Source: Trichomonas vaginalis G3 (Eukaryota > Parabasalia > Trichomonadida > Trichomonadidae). From it: a stretch of DNA of 64,000 nucleotides. Below, piece after piece: positions 1-11,311 of this stretch; position 1 is the stretch's first letter, and the number at the start of each line of letters is the position of its first letter. Both the position numbers and the translations under genes were made by a program. Where the stretch lies: the NCBI RefSeq assembly GCF_026262505.1, contig NC_067204.1, forward strand, positions 16,222,165-16,286,164, given 5' to 3'. The notes beneath the pieces were generated by a model. That model worked only from the letters and a program-made list of their open reading frames with translations, had not been told where the DNA came from and searched no databases.

Positions 1-180
1 ATATCAGCTGATTCTTTACAATTATTTAATGCTGCATAATGAAGAGATACATTTCCATCCTAATTTTACAGGATCATTGACATTCGCACCACGTGAAATA
101 AGAATATCAGCTGATTCTTTACAATTATTTAATGCTGCTTGATGATAAGTTGTTCTTCCATCTTCATCTATCCCAAGTGA
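1..180 (-). pseudogene. ankyrin-repeat (DUF3447-type) gene remnant, cut by window start
   Basis: Read on the minus strand, this stretch encodes ankyrin-like text: DEDGRTTYHQAALNN, then a stretch with SADILISRGANVND. The consensus helix-turn-helix of trichomonad ankyrin proteins is clear. The next repeat (an AALNNCKESAD copy) continues in another frame, so a frameshift separates the two repeats, and no start codon is seen upstream of about 180. The remainder runs off the window. This is most likely a decayed copy of the very large trichomonad ankyrin/DUF3447 family. The function of the intact relatives is unknown beyond protein binding. Confidence 0.6.
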
Positions 181-318
181 AAATGAAAATATTCGCAAAG
201 GTATGAGATATCAAACAATAATGAATAAAATTAAAATGAAAATAAAAAAAAGTTTTATTTAATTCCCATTGAAATTATATTTTCAAACAATTAAAAAAAA
301 TTATTATTAAATAAAAAG

Positions 319-2445
319 TTAACTTTGGTTTTCTTCATTAGAGTTTTCCTTATCTTTGTGGATCCAAGATCTCAACTCTTCTGGTGTGTACATCTCGTGT
401 CCCTCATTTCTCTCGCAATCCTCCATGAAGCAGAGGAACATTGAGTCAATGCCCATTTCGAACAACTCAGTGAATACACCAGAAACAATGAAGCTGAGAA
501 CGAAAACAACAGCTGCAGGAACGCAGTAGAACTCTATATCCTCTTTCTTCATGAAGATGTAGAGAGAAACAGCTGTTGCAATACCAGAAATGAAGACTCT
601 TCCGAGGAAAAGAGTGAAATCACCGACCCAGTTGATTGTTACAACTCTTACGATGTTTCTAGTGATGAGTTCGAACGCGTGTTTGCATCCCTGGAAGAAG
701 TTGTAGCCGTGGATGGCGATGAGGATGTAGCAGTTGCGATTGATGTATTTGAGGAACTTTTCGAGGCATTTGAAGCAGCAAATAAGACATCTGACAATCC
801 ATTTGACAAATGTGGACTGAGCGTCCTTTGTTTTGAGCTGGATGTACTCAATGCAGTACCTGATGAATTTGCAGATAGCGATAATCAATGATCCTGTTGC
901 AAGAGAACCCATATGATATCTTAAAGCTCTTCCGAAGCTTCTGAGTACTGGAATCTTGCCCATGTGCTCGCGACGTGGATCCTTGTTGAAGTACCAGGCT
1001 GCGAAAACGCCAGCAAGAGCCATCTCGCCGAGATCAGAGATGAAAACGGAAACCCAGAGGAATCCGAAGAAGTGGTAGATCGAGAGGTATTTGAGAATCT
1101 GATCGTACTTGTATTCGACCATGTTTCCGATGTTTGAATCGTAAATAAAGACAGGAGTGCCTGCGCCGTAGATAACAATGGCAACACCGATGATGTAGAT
1201 CCACCAGATGAACATGAGGATGTAGATGAAGATAGGGAAAATAAATAAGGTCTTGACTTGGCCAAATACCTTGGAAACGATCTTGATGATGTTGACGGAG
1301 ATCCTGATCCTGTCGCAGAGGAAGAGGAAGATGAGGGTGAAGACAATGTCCCATGCAATGCAGACCCAGAACAAAACATTGAATATCTTGGCGTTGAGGT
1401 CCTTAGAAATCAAGCCAAGAGTGTAGGCTTGGGTCTTGCCGGCCATCTTGAAGTAGTCTGTCTTCATTCCGTAGCAAAGAGCTGTGATTAAGGCAGATAC
1501 GGCAAATGCAAGGAGAACAGTGAACCAAACGAAGAATGCGGCGGTGAATCTGAGTAATATAATCCAAATAAAGGCTAAAACAAGAGAAGCGGCTGTGAAA
1601 ATGGCAATATACCACTTGGCATTGAAAATGTCCGAAAATGCGGTCAAAAGAGTCTGAGCGCTAAGTGATTCCTTGAAGATCTTTGTGTAATCGGACAAAT
1701 TGACCTCTGTATCTGGAAGAGCGTCAGTTGTTGGCATACATCTCTTCAGAACTTGCTTTGTGGCGTATGCGCAGTAATAAGAAACATCTGAACTGTTCTC
1801 TGGTACTTTGTAGCCTGGAACTGTGCGTTTTGTAACGTTTGAATCGTGACATTTTTCATCTTTTTCGCCACCAATTGTATCATTGTGTAATTCTTGGTCT
1901 ATTAAGTTTGCAAGGAATGCATCTGAGAAAAGACCTTCAGTTGGGCACTCTTTGACGCAGAATGAGCGAACATAGCCTTTCTTTCCTGGTCTGACCCAGA
2001 ACAAGTATGGGCGGTCTTCTAAATTAGGGAGAAGGGAAGAATTATCAACTTTGAGTTTGGAATTGTCGTATCCGCACAAAAGATTTCTGTAATCTGTAGG
2101 GATATAAAGATACTTGGGGTTGGAACGGGTAAGGGAGTAAGCAAAGAGAGCAATCATACCTGCTAAGAAGATGTTGAATATAATTAACATGCAGCAATCT
2201 GTACATTTACGTTCTGGAACTGCTCCATGGAAATCTGGATCATATTCATAAGCCTTTGTAGCATCATCATTTTTAGAAGATGACTTCTTTTCTTTTTGTT
2301 TTTCTTCGTTGTCTGAATCATGTTTTGAATGTTTAGAAGGCTTTTCTTCATGATCAGAGTTTTCTATCTCATCAACACTCTCATCTGTATCATCATGACG
2401 ATGCTTACGATGGTGTCTATGCCCACGCTCGCCTTCAGAGCTCAT
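319..2445 (-). CDS. choline-transporter-like protein (CTL/SLC44 family)
   Basis: 708-residue multi-pass membrane protein. Residues 1-70 are a charged cytosolic tail rich in His, Asp, Glu and Lys. Then comes the family entry signature (DPDFHGAVPERKCTDCC), a first membrane span, and a Cys-rich outer loop of about 180 residues (LLCGYDN, RSFCVKECP) with several N-glycosylation sites. About nine further spans follow. The C-terminal SLC44 hallmark is present (FIVSGVFTELFEMGIDSMF, then CFMEDCERNEG). SLC44 proteins move choline or related amines across plasma or organelle membranes; the substrate here is inferred from the family only. Length agrees with the family (about 650-710). An Inr-like TCATA lies 13 bases before the ATG, which supports this start. 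Codon choice is more GC-rich than in neighbours, suggesting good expression. No break seen. Confidence 0.9.
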   Translation of the reverse strand: MSSEGERGHRHHRKHRHDDTDESVDEIENSDHEEKPSKHSKHDSDNEEKQKEKKSSSKNDDATKAYEYDPDFHGAVPERKCTDCCMLIIFNIFLAGMIALFAYSLTRSNPKYLYIPTDYRNLLCGYDNSKLKVDNSSLLPNLEDRPYLFWVRPGKKGYVRSFCVKECPTEGLFSDAFLANLIDQELHNDTIGGEKDEKCHDSNVTKRTVPGYKVPENSSDVSYYCAYATKQVLKRCMPTTDALPDTEVNLSDYTKIFKESLSAQTLLTAFSDIFNAKWYIAIFTAASLVLAFIWIILLRFTAAFFVWFTVLLAFAVSALITALCYGMKTDYFKMAGKTQAYTLGLISKDLNAKIFNVLFWVCIAWDIVFTLIFLFLCDRIRISVNIIKIVSKVFGQVKTLFIFPIFIYILMFIWWIYIIGVAIVIYGAGTPVFIYDSNIGNMVEYKYDQILKYLSIYHFFGFLWVSVFISDLGEMALAGVFAAWYFNKDPRREHMGKIPVLRSFGRALRYHMGSLATGSLIIAICKFIRYCIEYIQLKTKDAQSTFVKWIVRCLICCFKCLEKFLKYINRNCYILIAIHGYNFFQGCKHAFELITRNIVRVVTINWVGDFTLFLGRVFISGIATAVSLYIFMKKEDIEFYCVPAAVVFVLSFIVSGVFTELFEMGIDSMFLCFMEDCERNEGHEMYTPEELRSWIHKDKENSNEENQS

Positions 2446-2453
2446 TGATTGGA

Positions 2454-2458
2454 TATGA
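2454..2458 (-). promoter_or_regulatory. Inr core promoter of the SLC44-like gene
   Basis: TCATA on the minus strand matches the trichomonad initiator TCA(+1)YW. It would give a 5' UTR of about 11 bases before the ATG at 2445, normal for these protists. Confidence 0.55.
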
Positions 2459-3637
2459 ATTTTTCAATACTTCGTTTAAAATTCGGTTTTCTTACGTTAT
2501 TAATTGTAAAGCTATACTAGTGGATCAATAGATTTTCCCTGGTTTTTGAAAAGGTATTCAATGTTGAGATTTTTGAGAAGCCTTTCTCAATTATTTTTTA
2601 AACTTCGAATATGCACGACATAATGATGAAAACAATAATATTTACTAAGTTTCCATCTTCGCTCTCAGTCAATCCGTTTATTTACTTTGCCGTATCATAC
2701 ATTAATTCAACTCAAATTTTCAATATTTTCGGAAAGCATTTTAAAATTAACAGATTATTAAGTTTTTATGATTTATTATTATGGTTAATATTTTTATAAA
2801 TTAAATATGAAACGGAATTGAAAGATCTTTCAAATCCTTTCAATGGTGTTTAACCTTTTGATAGAAATGGCCAAGATTGCAAAATATAGAAAAAACAAGA
2901 CATGCAGGATCAGATTTTACTATTCATTTTGAATTTACGACATTCAACAATTGCAGTTTTGGAAGAAATTTCAAGAAAAGAATGTCGAAAAAACCCATTT
3001 TTATATTACCGATTATCATACTCTAATATTATTAAATTATTTTTTGTTGCATTTTGGAACTTCGAAAATGAGCCTACTAAAGGAAATAAATTATAATATT
3101 ATTTCTATCTTTAAATTATGCATTTTCTTTCGCTTTGCTGCAGAATTTTTCCGAGTGGCAAGCGATGATTGAAGTTTCTTTAATTTTGAAGGTGTTCATA
3201 TATGGATATGGCTGCGGATTCATCACTGTTGTTCAAGGTGAAGTATAGTATCATTTCAATAGAAGATTAAAATTTATATATATCATGAAAGCTATCTTTA
3301 GCTTCGTTTCTATCTTATACTGTTAAAAAGTTGGTACCTAAAATCAACAAAAGCTTTGTTTTAATTAGAAATTAAGGGATATTGATAATTGGAAAATAAG
3401 CTTGGCTTGTTCTATTATTTGAATAACCTTCCGACCCAATTAAATATAGTTTGAATTAGAAGTGTGATCTTAATTAAGACGAGTTAAAATAGATTGTTCA
3501 AATAATTTTGAAAAAAAGATTATCAAATATGAAAGGATTTGTAGGGCTTAGAAGAAGTATGTTATAAATACATAATTTTTAAAATAGATTTTGAGGGTTT
3601 TCTTTGTTTTTGTAAACGAGTAAATAATATAAGAGGT

Positions 3638-3928
3638 TTAATCAAACAAATTAGACTGACAACTAGAATATCTAACCTCATGAAATCCCTGTTGCAGTGT
3701 CTTGATTGGAGTGTGGGCATATTTCTGGGAAATTTGCCCTATTGGACGACAAGGACGTGGAATTGAGCGTCCGATAATTGCTGGATCAACCGGGAACATT
3801 TCTTTATTAACACGGGGGATGGGAGCATCGAAAAAAGAATATGGTGGTTTATTGGGTACTTTTCCTTCCATGCTTTTGTCGGATACTGACACTTTTTAGG
3901 ATTTTCCCACAAAAATTCTGCCACTCAT
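3638..3928 (-). pseudogene. possible small broken gene of unknown function
   Basis: This stretch is less AT-rich than the surrounding spacer. From an ATG at 3928, preceded directly by an Inr-like TCATT, the frame reads MSGRIFVGKS and then meets a stop. The same frame continues for about 85 codons with protein-like composition rich in Pro, Lys and Ile (for example KPPYSFFDAPIPRVNKEMF) to the end at 3638. I do not recognise the family. It could be a short gene with a recent nonsense change, a gene fragment, or chance. The unusual Pro/Lys content and the Inr make chance less likely. Confidence 0.35.
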
Positions 3929-4147
3929 AATGAATCAGTGGACTTTGAGAGAAAATATTTCAGTAATATATAATGGTAGCATTTATCCATAAAATTTTTG
4001 ATTTTTATCGTATCCGAATGTTGATTTTGGGGATGTATAAACTTCACAAAATTTGAATTGAAGAGATTTTGATTTTGAATGATAGTAATAATCCATATTT
4101 TTAATCAAATATCACATATCAGTAACTATCGTTAAATCTATTTGTCA

Positions 4148-5796
4148 AAAAGGGGGAACTCATTTTTTAGACCAAAAAAGTGGCACCTGAGTATATTGTT
4201 TCTGCTTTATCTGATCATTGAAACGGAATTGATCCACGTTATTAGTATGAAACAATGATATAGTAGGGACTAAAGAATATTAATATTACAAAAACCCAAT
4301 TATTCGATGTTCAACTCATCATATCTTGCATTAAAGTTGATACCTTTATTTATTCGAAATATTACAACAATAGCAACCTTACGTATTACCAATGATAGCC
4401 AGAGTACTATTTTGGCATAAAAAAATTAAAACGATATTAAGACAACAGATTGACTATTCATTCTGGTATAGTATCATGCATACTACCAGGTGATAAAATC
4501 TCAAATATCTTATCTTAACTTCCGTTTGATTATGAGATACAGATCTAATGTTGCTTGTTTTGTAGCCATAGTCACTACTGATAACATTATTATGATAGAG
4601 ACTAAATGTGCGAGTTTAATATACATTTGATTCAGATTTATTATCGAAAATCAAATCACAATATATATCTTGAACTCATCTGTTAATAAAATCATGATAT
4701 TATTGATTGTTTTCTGGATGTTTACAATATTTTCTAAACATGTGAGGATAATCCTTAATTTGAACCAGAAATAATTTTAAATTGCTAACAATGGATGGTT
4801 ATCTATATAGAATAATATATTATTTTTGATAGTAAACTATGACTGATTTATAATTTAGGAATATATACTTCTTTTCTATATCTTTGAAAAATAGTTATAT
4901 GATTTTGCTGTATAAGTGATATATTTTAATAGAAATATTATAGAATAACAAAAATAAAAAGGTTTCATCGATTTATAACACAATGAAAAAGGTTTATTTC
5001 TCTCTAAATTATAAATTTTCAAAAAAATTAACCTCATTTTTCCAAAAAAAATCGAGAATTAAAAAAAACGTTATCATTTTTTAGAAAATTGCATAGGCTT
5101 TTTCTAAAATGGAAAAAATTTGGAGAAACTCACCAAGGAGAACTTCATTCTAGGTGTCAAAAGCAATTGCTATCAGTCAAAAAAACCTCGAAAATTTTAA
5201 ATATTGATATCGATTTTCATCAATCACTTAAAATCTTTTGTTTGCAGTCGATGTTATCACATATTATTAAATTCTAATATACTTGAACATACTACAAATC
5301 GTTTTTGAAACTTATCAACATTTCGCGCAATTTAACAATACTGCAACTCTCATACACAGTTCCCATTACCACAGTCTCATTTTAAGAAGAAATGATTAAT
5401 AAAATCTAAGATCTAACGATTTAATTACCCAATTCGAATAATTTTTTTAATTATAAATACTTATTTGTGCATGTTTTATATTCACATGTAGAAAGAAAAA
5501 CGAATAAAGTGTTACTTCAGAAAAATACCTGAAAGCACCCTAATCAATAAACAATTTACTTTTTTAGCATCGAATTTTGCTCGTCTTGAGCCATATTTTT
5601 CGTTTAATTTTCATAATACGATAATACATATGGGTTATCAAGTAAAATATGGATATTTTAGAAGATGATAATATATCTCGAAATCAAACGAAAGTCATTC
5701 TATGAGTCCATACACACTATTACTATACTTCATATGTCAAGCATAATGGGAACAATTTTGGTCGATACCTTTGTTGTCGACGAAGTTCCCCCCTTT
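4148..5796. mobile_element. non-autonomous DNA transposon with 13-bp TIRs and 9-bp TSD (MULE-like)
   Basis: The ends are inverted repeats: AAAAGGGGGAACT at 4148-4160, and the reverse complement of 5784-5796 reads AAAGGGGGGAACT (12 of 13 match). Both ends are flanked by the same 9-base direct repeat TATTTGTCA (4139-4147 and 5797-5805). A 9-base duplication is usual for Mutator-like elements, which are known in trichomonads; hAT elements give 8. The 1649-bp interior is AT-rich and has no transposase frame I can recognise, so it would have to move in trans. The intact TSD means it is still a complete insertion. Confidence 0.7.
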
Positions 5797-6017
5797 TATT
5801 TGTCATAATAATTTTATTCTTTTTCACTATTTTTTATAAATTTTGGTTCAATATTGGATATTTTCTCTCCTTTTTATAATGAACATTAGAGGATACTGTC
5901 ACAAAAATGGGATTCTCTAATATCAAATAATTTCCTCGAAATTAATTCGTCGATACAAAAAGTTTATCTTATATTTTACATAACAATCTTTTAAATCGAA
6001 TTTTAACCAATCCCACT

Positions 6018-7502
6018 AAGGATGTCAATTTGGAAGAAAAGTGAGAAAATTCCTAAAATGCTAAAAATGAATTTTCCAAACGTATTTTTTTATCTCATTT
6101 TTTTGATTTTGAAAAAAATTTGGAGAGAAGAACTCTTCGGTTTTGAATTTTATCACGATGGTTTTAAAGTATATTAGACACATGTATTGGTCTTACTATT
6201 TTTGTATATTTTGAGAGAAAATCCCTAAAAAGTGAGAAAATCTAAGACGGTTTGAGAAAATATATAAACTATTGAAAATTTGAATTAAACTTCTAATTTG
6301 GAAAAAAGAAATTTGGAAAGAAGAAAATTCAAAAATCGAGATTTAGACTCAGCATCAAATGGAGAACAAAATGTTTCTTCATATGAAGGAAAAAAAATTT
6401 CTTGTGAAGAAATAGAGTTTTTTAAATTTTATTGTATGTAATGAAATAAACAAATATTAAAATTATTTTTTGATAACAAGAAAATTCCCAATAGAAAATA
6501 TTTGAGAGAAAGAAAAAAAGAAAATTGAAAAATATTACTCTCCTTTATATTTCATGAGATTTTAAATTTATTTTCATAAAATTGACAATTTTATACGTTT
6601 AGATGAAAATAAGTGATTTTGGTTGAAATAGAAATTATTATTTGCTTACAGCTATCAAATAGATTTTTGCTATTTTGATTAAAATTTGTTAATCAAATTA
6701 ATAAATTTTTTCTAAATATCTTAAATATCTGGATCACTCACATATACAATGAATTGAACGATAAAAATAATACAAACTCAACTAAGTTTCCTGTCTTTCA
6801 ACTAAAAAAAATTATGCAAATTAAATTAAATTGTTTATTCAAATATAAAACAAAGATGAAGTAATTACAGTTATCATAAACTTTATGAATAACTCTGTAA
6901 TTGGTTCAGATTTTCGTAAAAATATTTTTATTAATATCGATAAGAATACGTTTACCTACTATCACAACATATCGATAAACAAGAGTAGAGTGATTTTTAT
7001 CATCGAAACTTTTTAAAAGCTGTAAGCAGGAAGTAATAATCTTGTTTTTTCTGAGTTAGTTGTAGAACTATTGATGCACGAGTTATCATTGTGATGTAGA
7101 AGGATGTCAATGTACTGACTGAAGGATATGAAGTGAATTGAATTTCATTGAATTTCAATTTGATCAAAATTTGTTGAAATGATATGAATGTGTCAACATC
7201 TGTATCACTCTCTTTCACTCCTTCCCTATTCTTTCGAGAACGAAGCTAGCTCAGCTTTCGCTGAGCGAATTGACACTTTTGATGCCCTAAACGTACATGC
7301 TCTCAAATTTATCGAAAAAATTATACCACCTAAACTAGTATATTCTTATTTTAAATATGATATTATCCTTAGAATCCACACTAGAATATATTTAAATCAA
7401 CTTTTAAAAAAGTTCGAATCCTGCGCGTCTCACTTTTTAAATTTTCGAAAAGGAAAATTATATTCTCCTAAAATGAAAACAATTTTCCGAATTGACATCC
7501 TT
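6018..7502. mobile_element. non-autonomous DNA transposon with 18-bp TIRs and 9-bp TSD (MULE-like)
   Basis: The left end reads AAGGATGTCAATTTGGAA. The reverse complement of the right end reads AAGGATGTCAATTCGGAA (17 of 18 match). The nine bases AATCCCACT occur immediately outside both ends (6009-6017 and 7503-7511), a perfect target duplication. The 1485-bp interior is AT-rich. The only longer open frame (about 7188-7595, plus strand) runs through the right terminal repeat into flanking DNA and resembles no transposase. The 9-bp TSD suggests the Mutator superfamily. Its ends differ from the element at 4148-5796, so it is a second family. Confidence 0.75.
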
Positions 7503-7804
7503 AATCCCACTCAAATTTATTTGAATAAACACTTGTTTTATGTTAATTTTGCCGAAGGTGACATACTTTTCGGAATGTTAAGCATAGTAACCTGAGGGCA
7601 GAAATTGTATTATAACAAATTTGGTAAGATCTTTACAAAATTTATATCTTCACAAAGAAATATGATTTGCTTGTTTGTTTTTTTACAAATGAATAGATCG
7701 CCATATAAATAAAGTATTAATTTTGAACAAAAATTTTTATTTTTTATTTATTTTTTTTAGATTATTTTGTAAAGTTGCGGTTTTTTTCAAAAACGAAATA
7801 GGAC

Positions 7805-8996
7805 ATGGATCTGAATTTCGAATACATTGCTGCTCATATCAGCGATTATATTAATAATGAAAACTTCTTCGATACATTTGATATTCGAGATATCAAAACA
7901 ATCATGAAATATTCACGTTTTACAGCAGATCAATACGTTACTCTTCTGAAACAATCATCATCAACTATCAATGGCAAAGAATTATATACATGTACACGAA
8001 AAGCAAATGTTACTATCAAAAACTTCGAAGAAGTCGTTTCAATTCTGAAATCTGTCAAGAAATACATGAAATTCAATATATTTGATGGCATTATTGATTT
8101 TTTAAAACAGCATGAGGAAGTAATAAACGATTCTACTAACAAAACCGAAATATTTCAAGATAAATGCAAAGTGTTTCAACATGAGAATGAAATTGAAAAT
8201 GAAAATGTAAGTGAAAATTCAACCAAAGAAACGACTACCAATGTAACTAATGAAAATCACAATCATTCACAAGATATTTTAACTCAAATCACAGAACTTA
8301 AGGAATCTAATGATTTTGAAGCCGTTTACAAATTCCTTGATGAACTTTCTTCTAATGGAAACCATGAAATGATTTCAAAATCAATCGAATCAGGACTTTG
8401 GCAAAAGATTGCTCCTACAAAATATACATGGAATCTTGAGAGGAATGTTCTTCATTATGCAAGCGAAAACGGAAATCTCAGACTTGTTCGATCACTCATC
8501 GAATGTGGCTGTGACAAAGAAGCAAAGGATAGTAAGGATTACTCCACTCATTTGGGCATCAAGTTATGGTAAGCTTGATGTTGTTCAATATCTTATCTCA
8601 GTTGGAGCTAATAAAGAAGCAAAGAATAAAGGATTTACTCCACTCATTTGGGCATCAAGTTATGGTAAGCTTGATGTTGTTCAATATCTTATCTCAGTTG
8701 GAGCTAATAAAGAAGCAAAGAATAATGATGGATATACTCCACTCATTTGGGCATCAATGACTGGTAACCTTGATGTTGTTCAATATCTTATCTCAATTGG
8801 AGCTAATAAAGAAGCAAAGAATAATGATGGATCTACTCCACTCATTTGGGCATCAAAAGATGGTGAACTTGATGTTGTTCAATATCTTATCTCAATTGGA
8901 GCTAATAAAGAAGCAAAGAATAATAATGGAGATACTGCACTGATGGTTGCAACAAATGAAGTAAAAGATTACTTAAAAACTATTTGTGCCAATTAA
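7805..8996 (+). pseudogene. ankyrin-repeat protein (DUF3447-type), frameshifted
   Basis: The N-terminal part (7805 to about 8540) is the DUF3447-type helical region of trichomonad ankyrin proteins (MDLNFEYIAAHISDYINN) followed by an Asn/Glu-rich linker and one ankyrin repeat. After the motif GCDKEAKD the frame is lost by a one-base change inside the next repeat (about 8530-8550), and four to five more near-identical repeats continue in another frame to the stop at 8994-8996. Those repeats (99-base units sharing TPLIWAS and LDVVQYLISIGANKEAKN) differ by few bases, so they were recently duplicated or homogenised. Either the gene is a young pseudogene or the shift is an assembly error in a repeat. 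Relatives are thought to be protein-binding scaffolds; the function is unknown. Confidence 0.75.
8545..8945 (+). repeat. tandem 99-base ankyrin-coding repeats
   Basis: About four copies of a 99-base unit encoding one 33-residue ankyrin repeat each, almost identical at the DNA level. One copy is three bases shorter. They lie inside the ankyrin gene. Confidence 0.75.
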
Positions 8997-10041
8997 CTTA
9001 ATCATATACTTACTTATTTAAAAATTTAATTTATCAACTTTTCAAAATATTTTAATTTTTACATCACCTAATATATATATGATCTCTTAATATCCTTCTT
9101 AGAACGAGATATTTAAAATACTTTGTATTGAAAACTTGATTCAAATAGAATACAAGAATGCGGTAATTGCAACCTTAAAAAAGATTTTTGGTACAGCATA
9201 AAAAATTTGTTTGGGAGAAAATGAATTAATAAATATATAACGGTGAAAATAGAGGTATAATGTTTGAATATTGAAGACTTTATCTTGTCCTATATTGATA
9301 TAGTATTAATCCACTCATTAAAATAAGATGATAATATGTAACATAGATGTTAGTCGAAAAATATGGTTCTAATATGAAAATATGATAATCAAAATTAAAT
9401 TGTTTTTCAAAGAGTTTTGGAGCAATATATGAAGCTCCATAAACTTTGCTCTGTTATTACTTAAATAATGAGAAGTCTTGGATGGACAAGAGCTTCTGCT
9501 GAAGTCATATAGTAATATTATAATCTCAAAATTTGATTATTATATTTTAAAAGAGCTTCTCTCTCATCTAAACAAAAAATTTAGACGAAATGATAGTCTA
9601 CGAAATGCTGATATAGAATTGGCACCTCGTAAGCTATCATCTGATATAATTTTTTACAAGACTATATAATTAAAAAAAAGGTTTTACGAAAGTAGTTCAG
9701 GGAATAAAACCACAGTACCGAATTATAAACAAATAATCTATTGAATGCTAATCAAATTTTACCATCAATCTTGTGCAATTCTGATAAAAAAAAGAGGATT
9801 ATTCATATAATAAATAATTGAAGAAAATAGAATTGTCTCTGATATGTTGGAGATTTTATAAAATTTTGAAAGGTGTAATTCATTATCGTCTGACGGTTTT
9901 TGACGACTATTCGCATCATGGATAAATTTTCATTATTTGTATTACATCATTTAAAACCAAAATATAGAATAAAATTGTTACTTTCGATGTTTTTTTTTTG
10001 GATTTTTTCTCAAAGATAGTTCGTTAAATTTCCATTTTAGT
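8997..10041. other. AT-rich spacer
   Basis: Between the ankyrin gene and the HAD gene. I see no convincing gene. The 63-codon open frame at 9478-9669 has no recognisable motif. Confidence 0.5.
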
Positions 10042-10046
10042 TCACA
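10042..10046 (+). promoter_or_regulatory. Inr core promoter of the HAD gene
   Basis: TCACA matches TCA(+1)YW and lies four bases before the ATG at 10051, giving a 5' UTR of about 6 bases. Confidence 0.55.
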
Positions 10047-10050
10047 ACTA

Positions 10051-10809
10051 ATGATTGTAGCACTACTGAGCCTTGCAAGGATTCGTGGCATTATATTTGA
10101 TGTTGATGGATTGTTATTAGATTCAGAGAAGATCTTTGCAGATTGTTTTAAAAATGTCACTGGAATGGAACTTACAACTGACATTCATGTTAAAGCAATG
10201 GGATTGACTGGCATTCAATTAGGAAAATTCCTCATGGAAATGTACAATATAACTGGCGATCCTGCCGAATTTATGAGAAAGATTGACATATGTGCTGATT
10301 ACTTGTATCCTTTTAGTGAAGTACTCCCAGGTGCAAGAGAAATTGTTCAAAAATTTGCTAAGCATAATATCAAGATGGGAGTTTCAACAGGTGGTAAAAG
10401 AGTTCATCATGAAGCCAAAATAGCTAACCATCAAGATATTTTCTCAAAGATTGAGGCAACTACATTTGGAAGCGAAATAACCCACGGAAAACCAAATCCA
10501 GAAATATTCGTGAAAACAATGGAAAAGTTGAATATAACAGATCCTAGTGAAGTTCTTGTTTTCGAAGATGCCCCAAATGGAGTGAAAGCTGCAATTTCAG
10601 GCGGAATGAAGTGCGTAATTGTTCCAAATCATCATACTCCATACAAGGAGCAGCTAGAGAACCTTGGAGTAGTTCCTACAATGTATTTAAAGTCATTATT
10701 AGAATTTGACTATTCTGCCTTTCTGTTCATTGATAGAAATGGCCAAGAAGTAACATTTGATAATCTCATCTTAGAAAGTAATGATGAAATTAATAATAAA
10801 GAATTATAA
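10051..10809 (+). CDS. HAD-superfamily phosphatase (beta-phosphoglucomutase / HDHD1-like)
   Basis: 252 residues with all four HAD motifs. Motif I is FDVDGLLLDSE, with the nucleophile Asp17 and acid/base Asp19. Motif II is the STGG at about 111. Motif III is Lys147 in HGKPNPEIF. Motif IV is FEDAPNG near 171. A helical cap lies between motifs I and II, as in subfamily I enzymes. The closest architecture is the group with HDHD1 (pseudouridine-5'-phosphatase), 2-deoxyglucose-6-phosphatase and beta-phosphoglucomutase, so it should hydrolyse or isomerise a small phosphorylated metabolite in the cytosol. The exact substrate cannot be read from the sequence. The C-terminal 50 residues are family-variable. 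The start is supported by an Inr just upstream. No break. Confidence 0.88.
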   Translation: MIVALLSLARIRGIIFDVDGLLLDSEKIFADCFKNVTGMELTTDIHVKAMGLTGIQLGKFLMEMYNITGDPAEFMRKIDICADYLYPFSEVLPGAREIVQKFAKHNIKMGVSTGGKRVHHEAKIANHQDIFSKIEATTFGSEITHGKPNPEIFVKTMEKLNITDPSEVLVFEDAPNGVKAAISGGMKCVIVPNHHTPYKEQLENLGVVPTMYLKSLLEFDYSAFLFIDRNGQEVTFDNLILESNDEINNKEL

Positions 10810-11311
10810 GGATGTTCTTTTAAAGCAACAATGTCTTTAGTTTACTTTCTGAAAAATATAACAATCATTATTTTCTTTTAATCTAATGTTGAATATAAAA
10901 AAATATGAAATAATATTTATGAAGTTTTAGAATATTAATTCTTCCATTTTGGATACTTATACACATCAGATTCTAAAAGGTTTGAAATATATATTCCAAA
11001 ATCATATTTTAATGAATAATTTTTTTAAATCTATAATTGATATGGTATTTAACTTATGATCAGCGAACCAATATACTGCGTATGGATAACGAAAGGTGTT
11101 GGAGCTTTGAATGCTAGTAATCAATGAATCAATTTTTCAAAAATAAACGCATTTTTCAACGAAATTCTAGCAACAATATATTAACTTACTTCACAACCCT
11201 AATTTTATTATTTAGACTATCCGAAACTATCTTCACGCCTCTGAACAAAAAAATTCTTCCTTACATCGAAAGCAGTTTTTTTAATCGTCAAACGATTTTT
11301 GTTTTTAAATT
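10810..11311. other. intergenic spacer
   Basis: AT-rich DNA between the HAD gene and the small gene at 11312. Nothing recognisable; no clear Inr directly before the next ATG. Confidence 0.5.

Larger units (their letters stand above)
2446..4138. other. gene-poor AT-rich spacer
   Basis: Between the SLC44-like gene and the first transposon. Apart from the possible small pseudogene at 3638-3928, I see only short open stretches with low-complexity composition and no recognisable protein, RNA gene or ordered repeat. Confidence 0.5.

Noticed and set aside
648-1615. Open frames of 60-150 codons on both strands inside the SLC44-like gene
   Set aside because: Shadows of the real gene in other frames, caused by its GC-richer codons.
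7188-7595. A 135-codon frame as a transposase fragment
   Set aside because: It runs through the right terminal repeat and target duplication into flanking DNA and has no DDE or Mutator-type motif.
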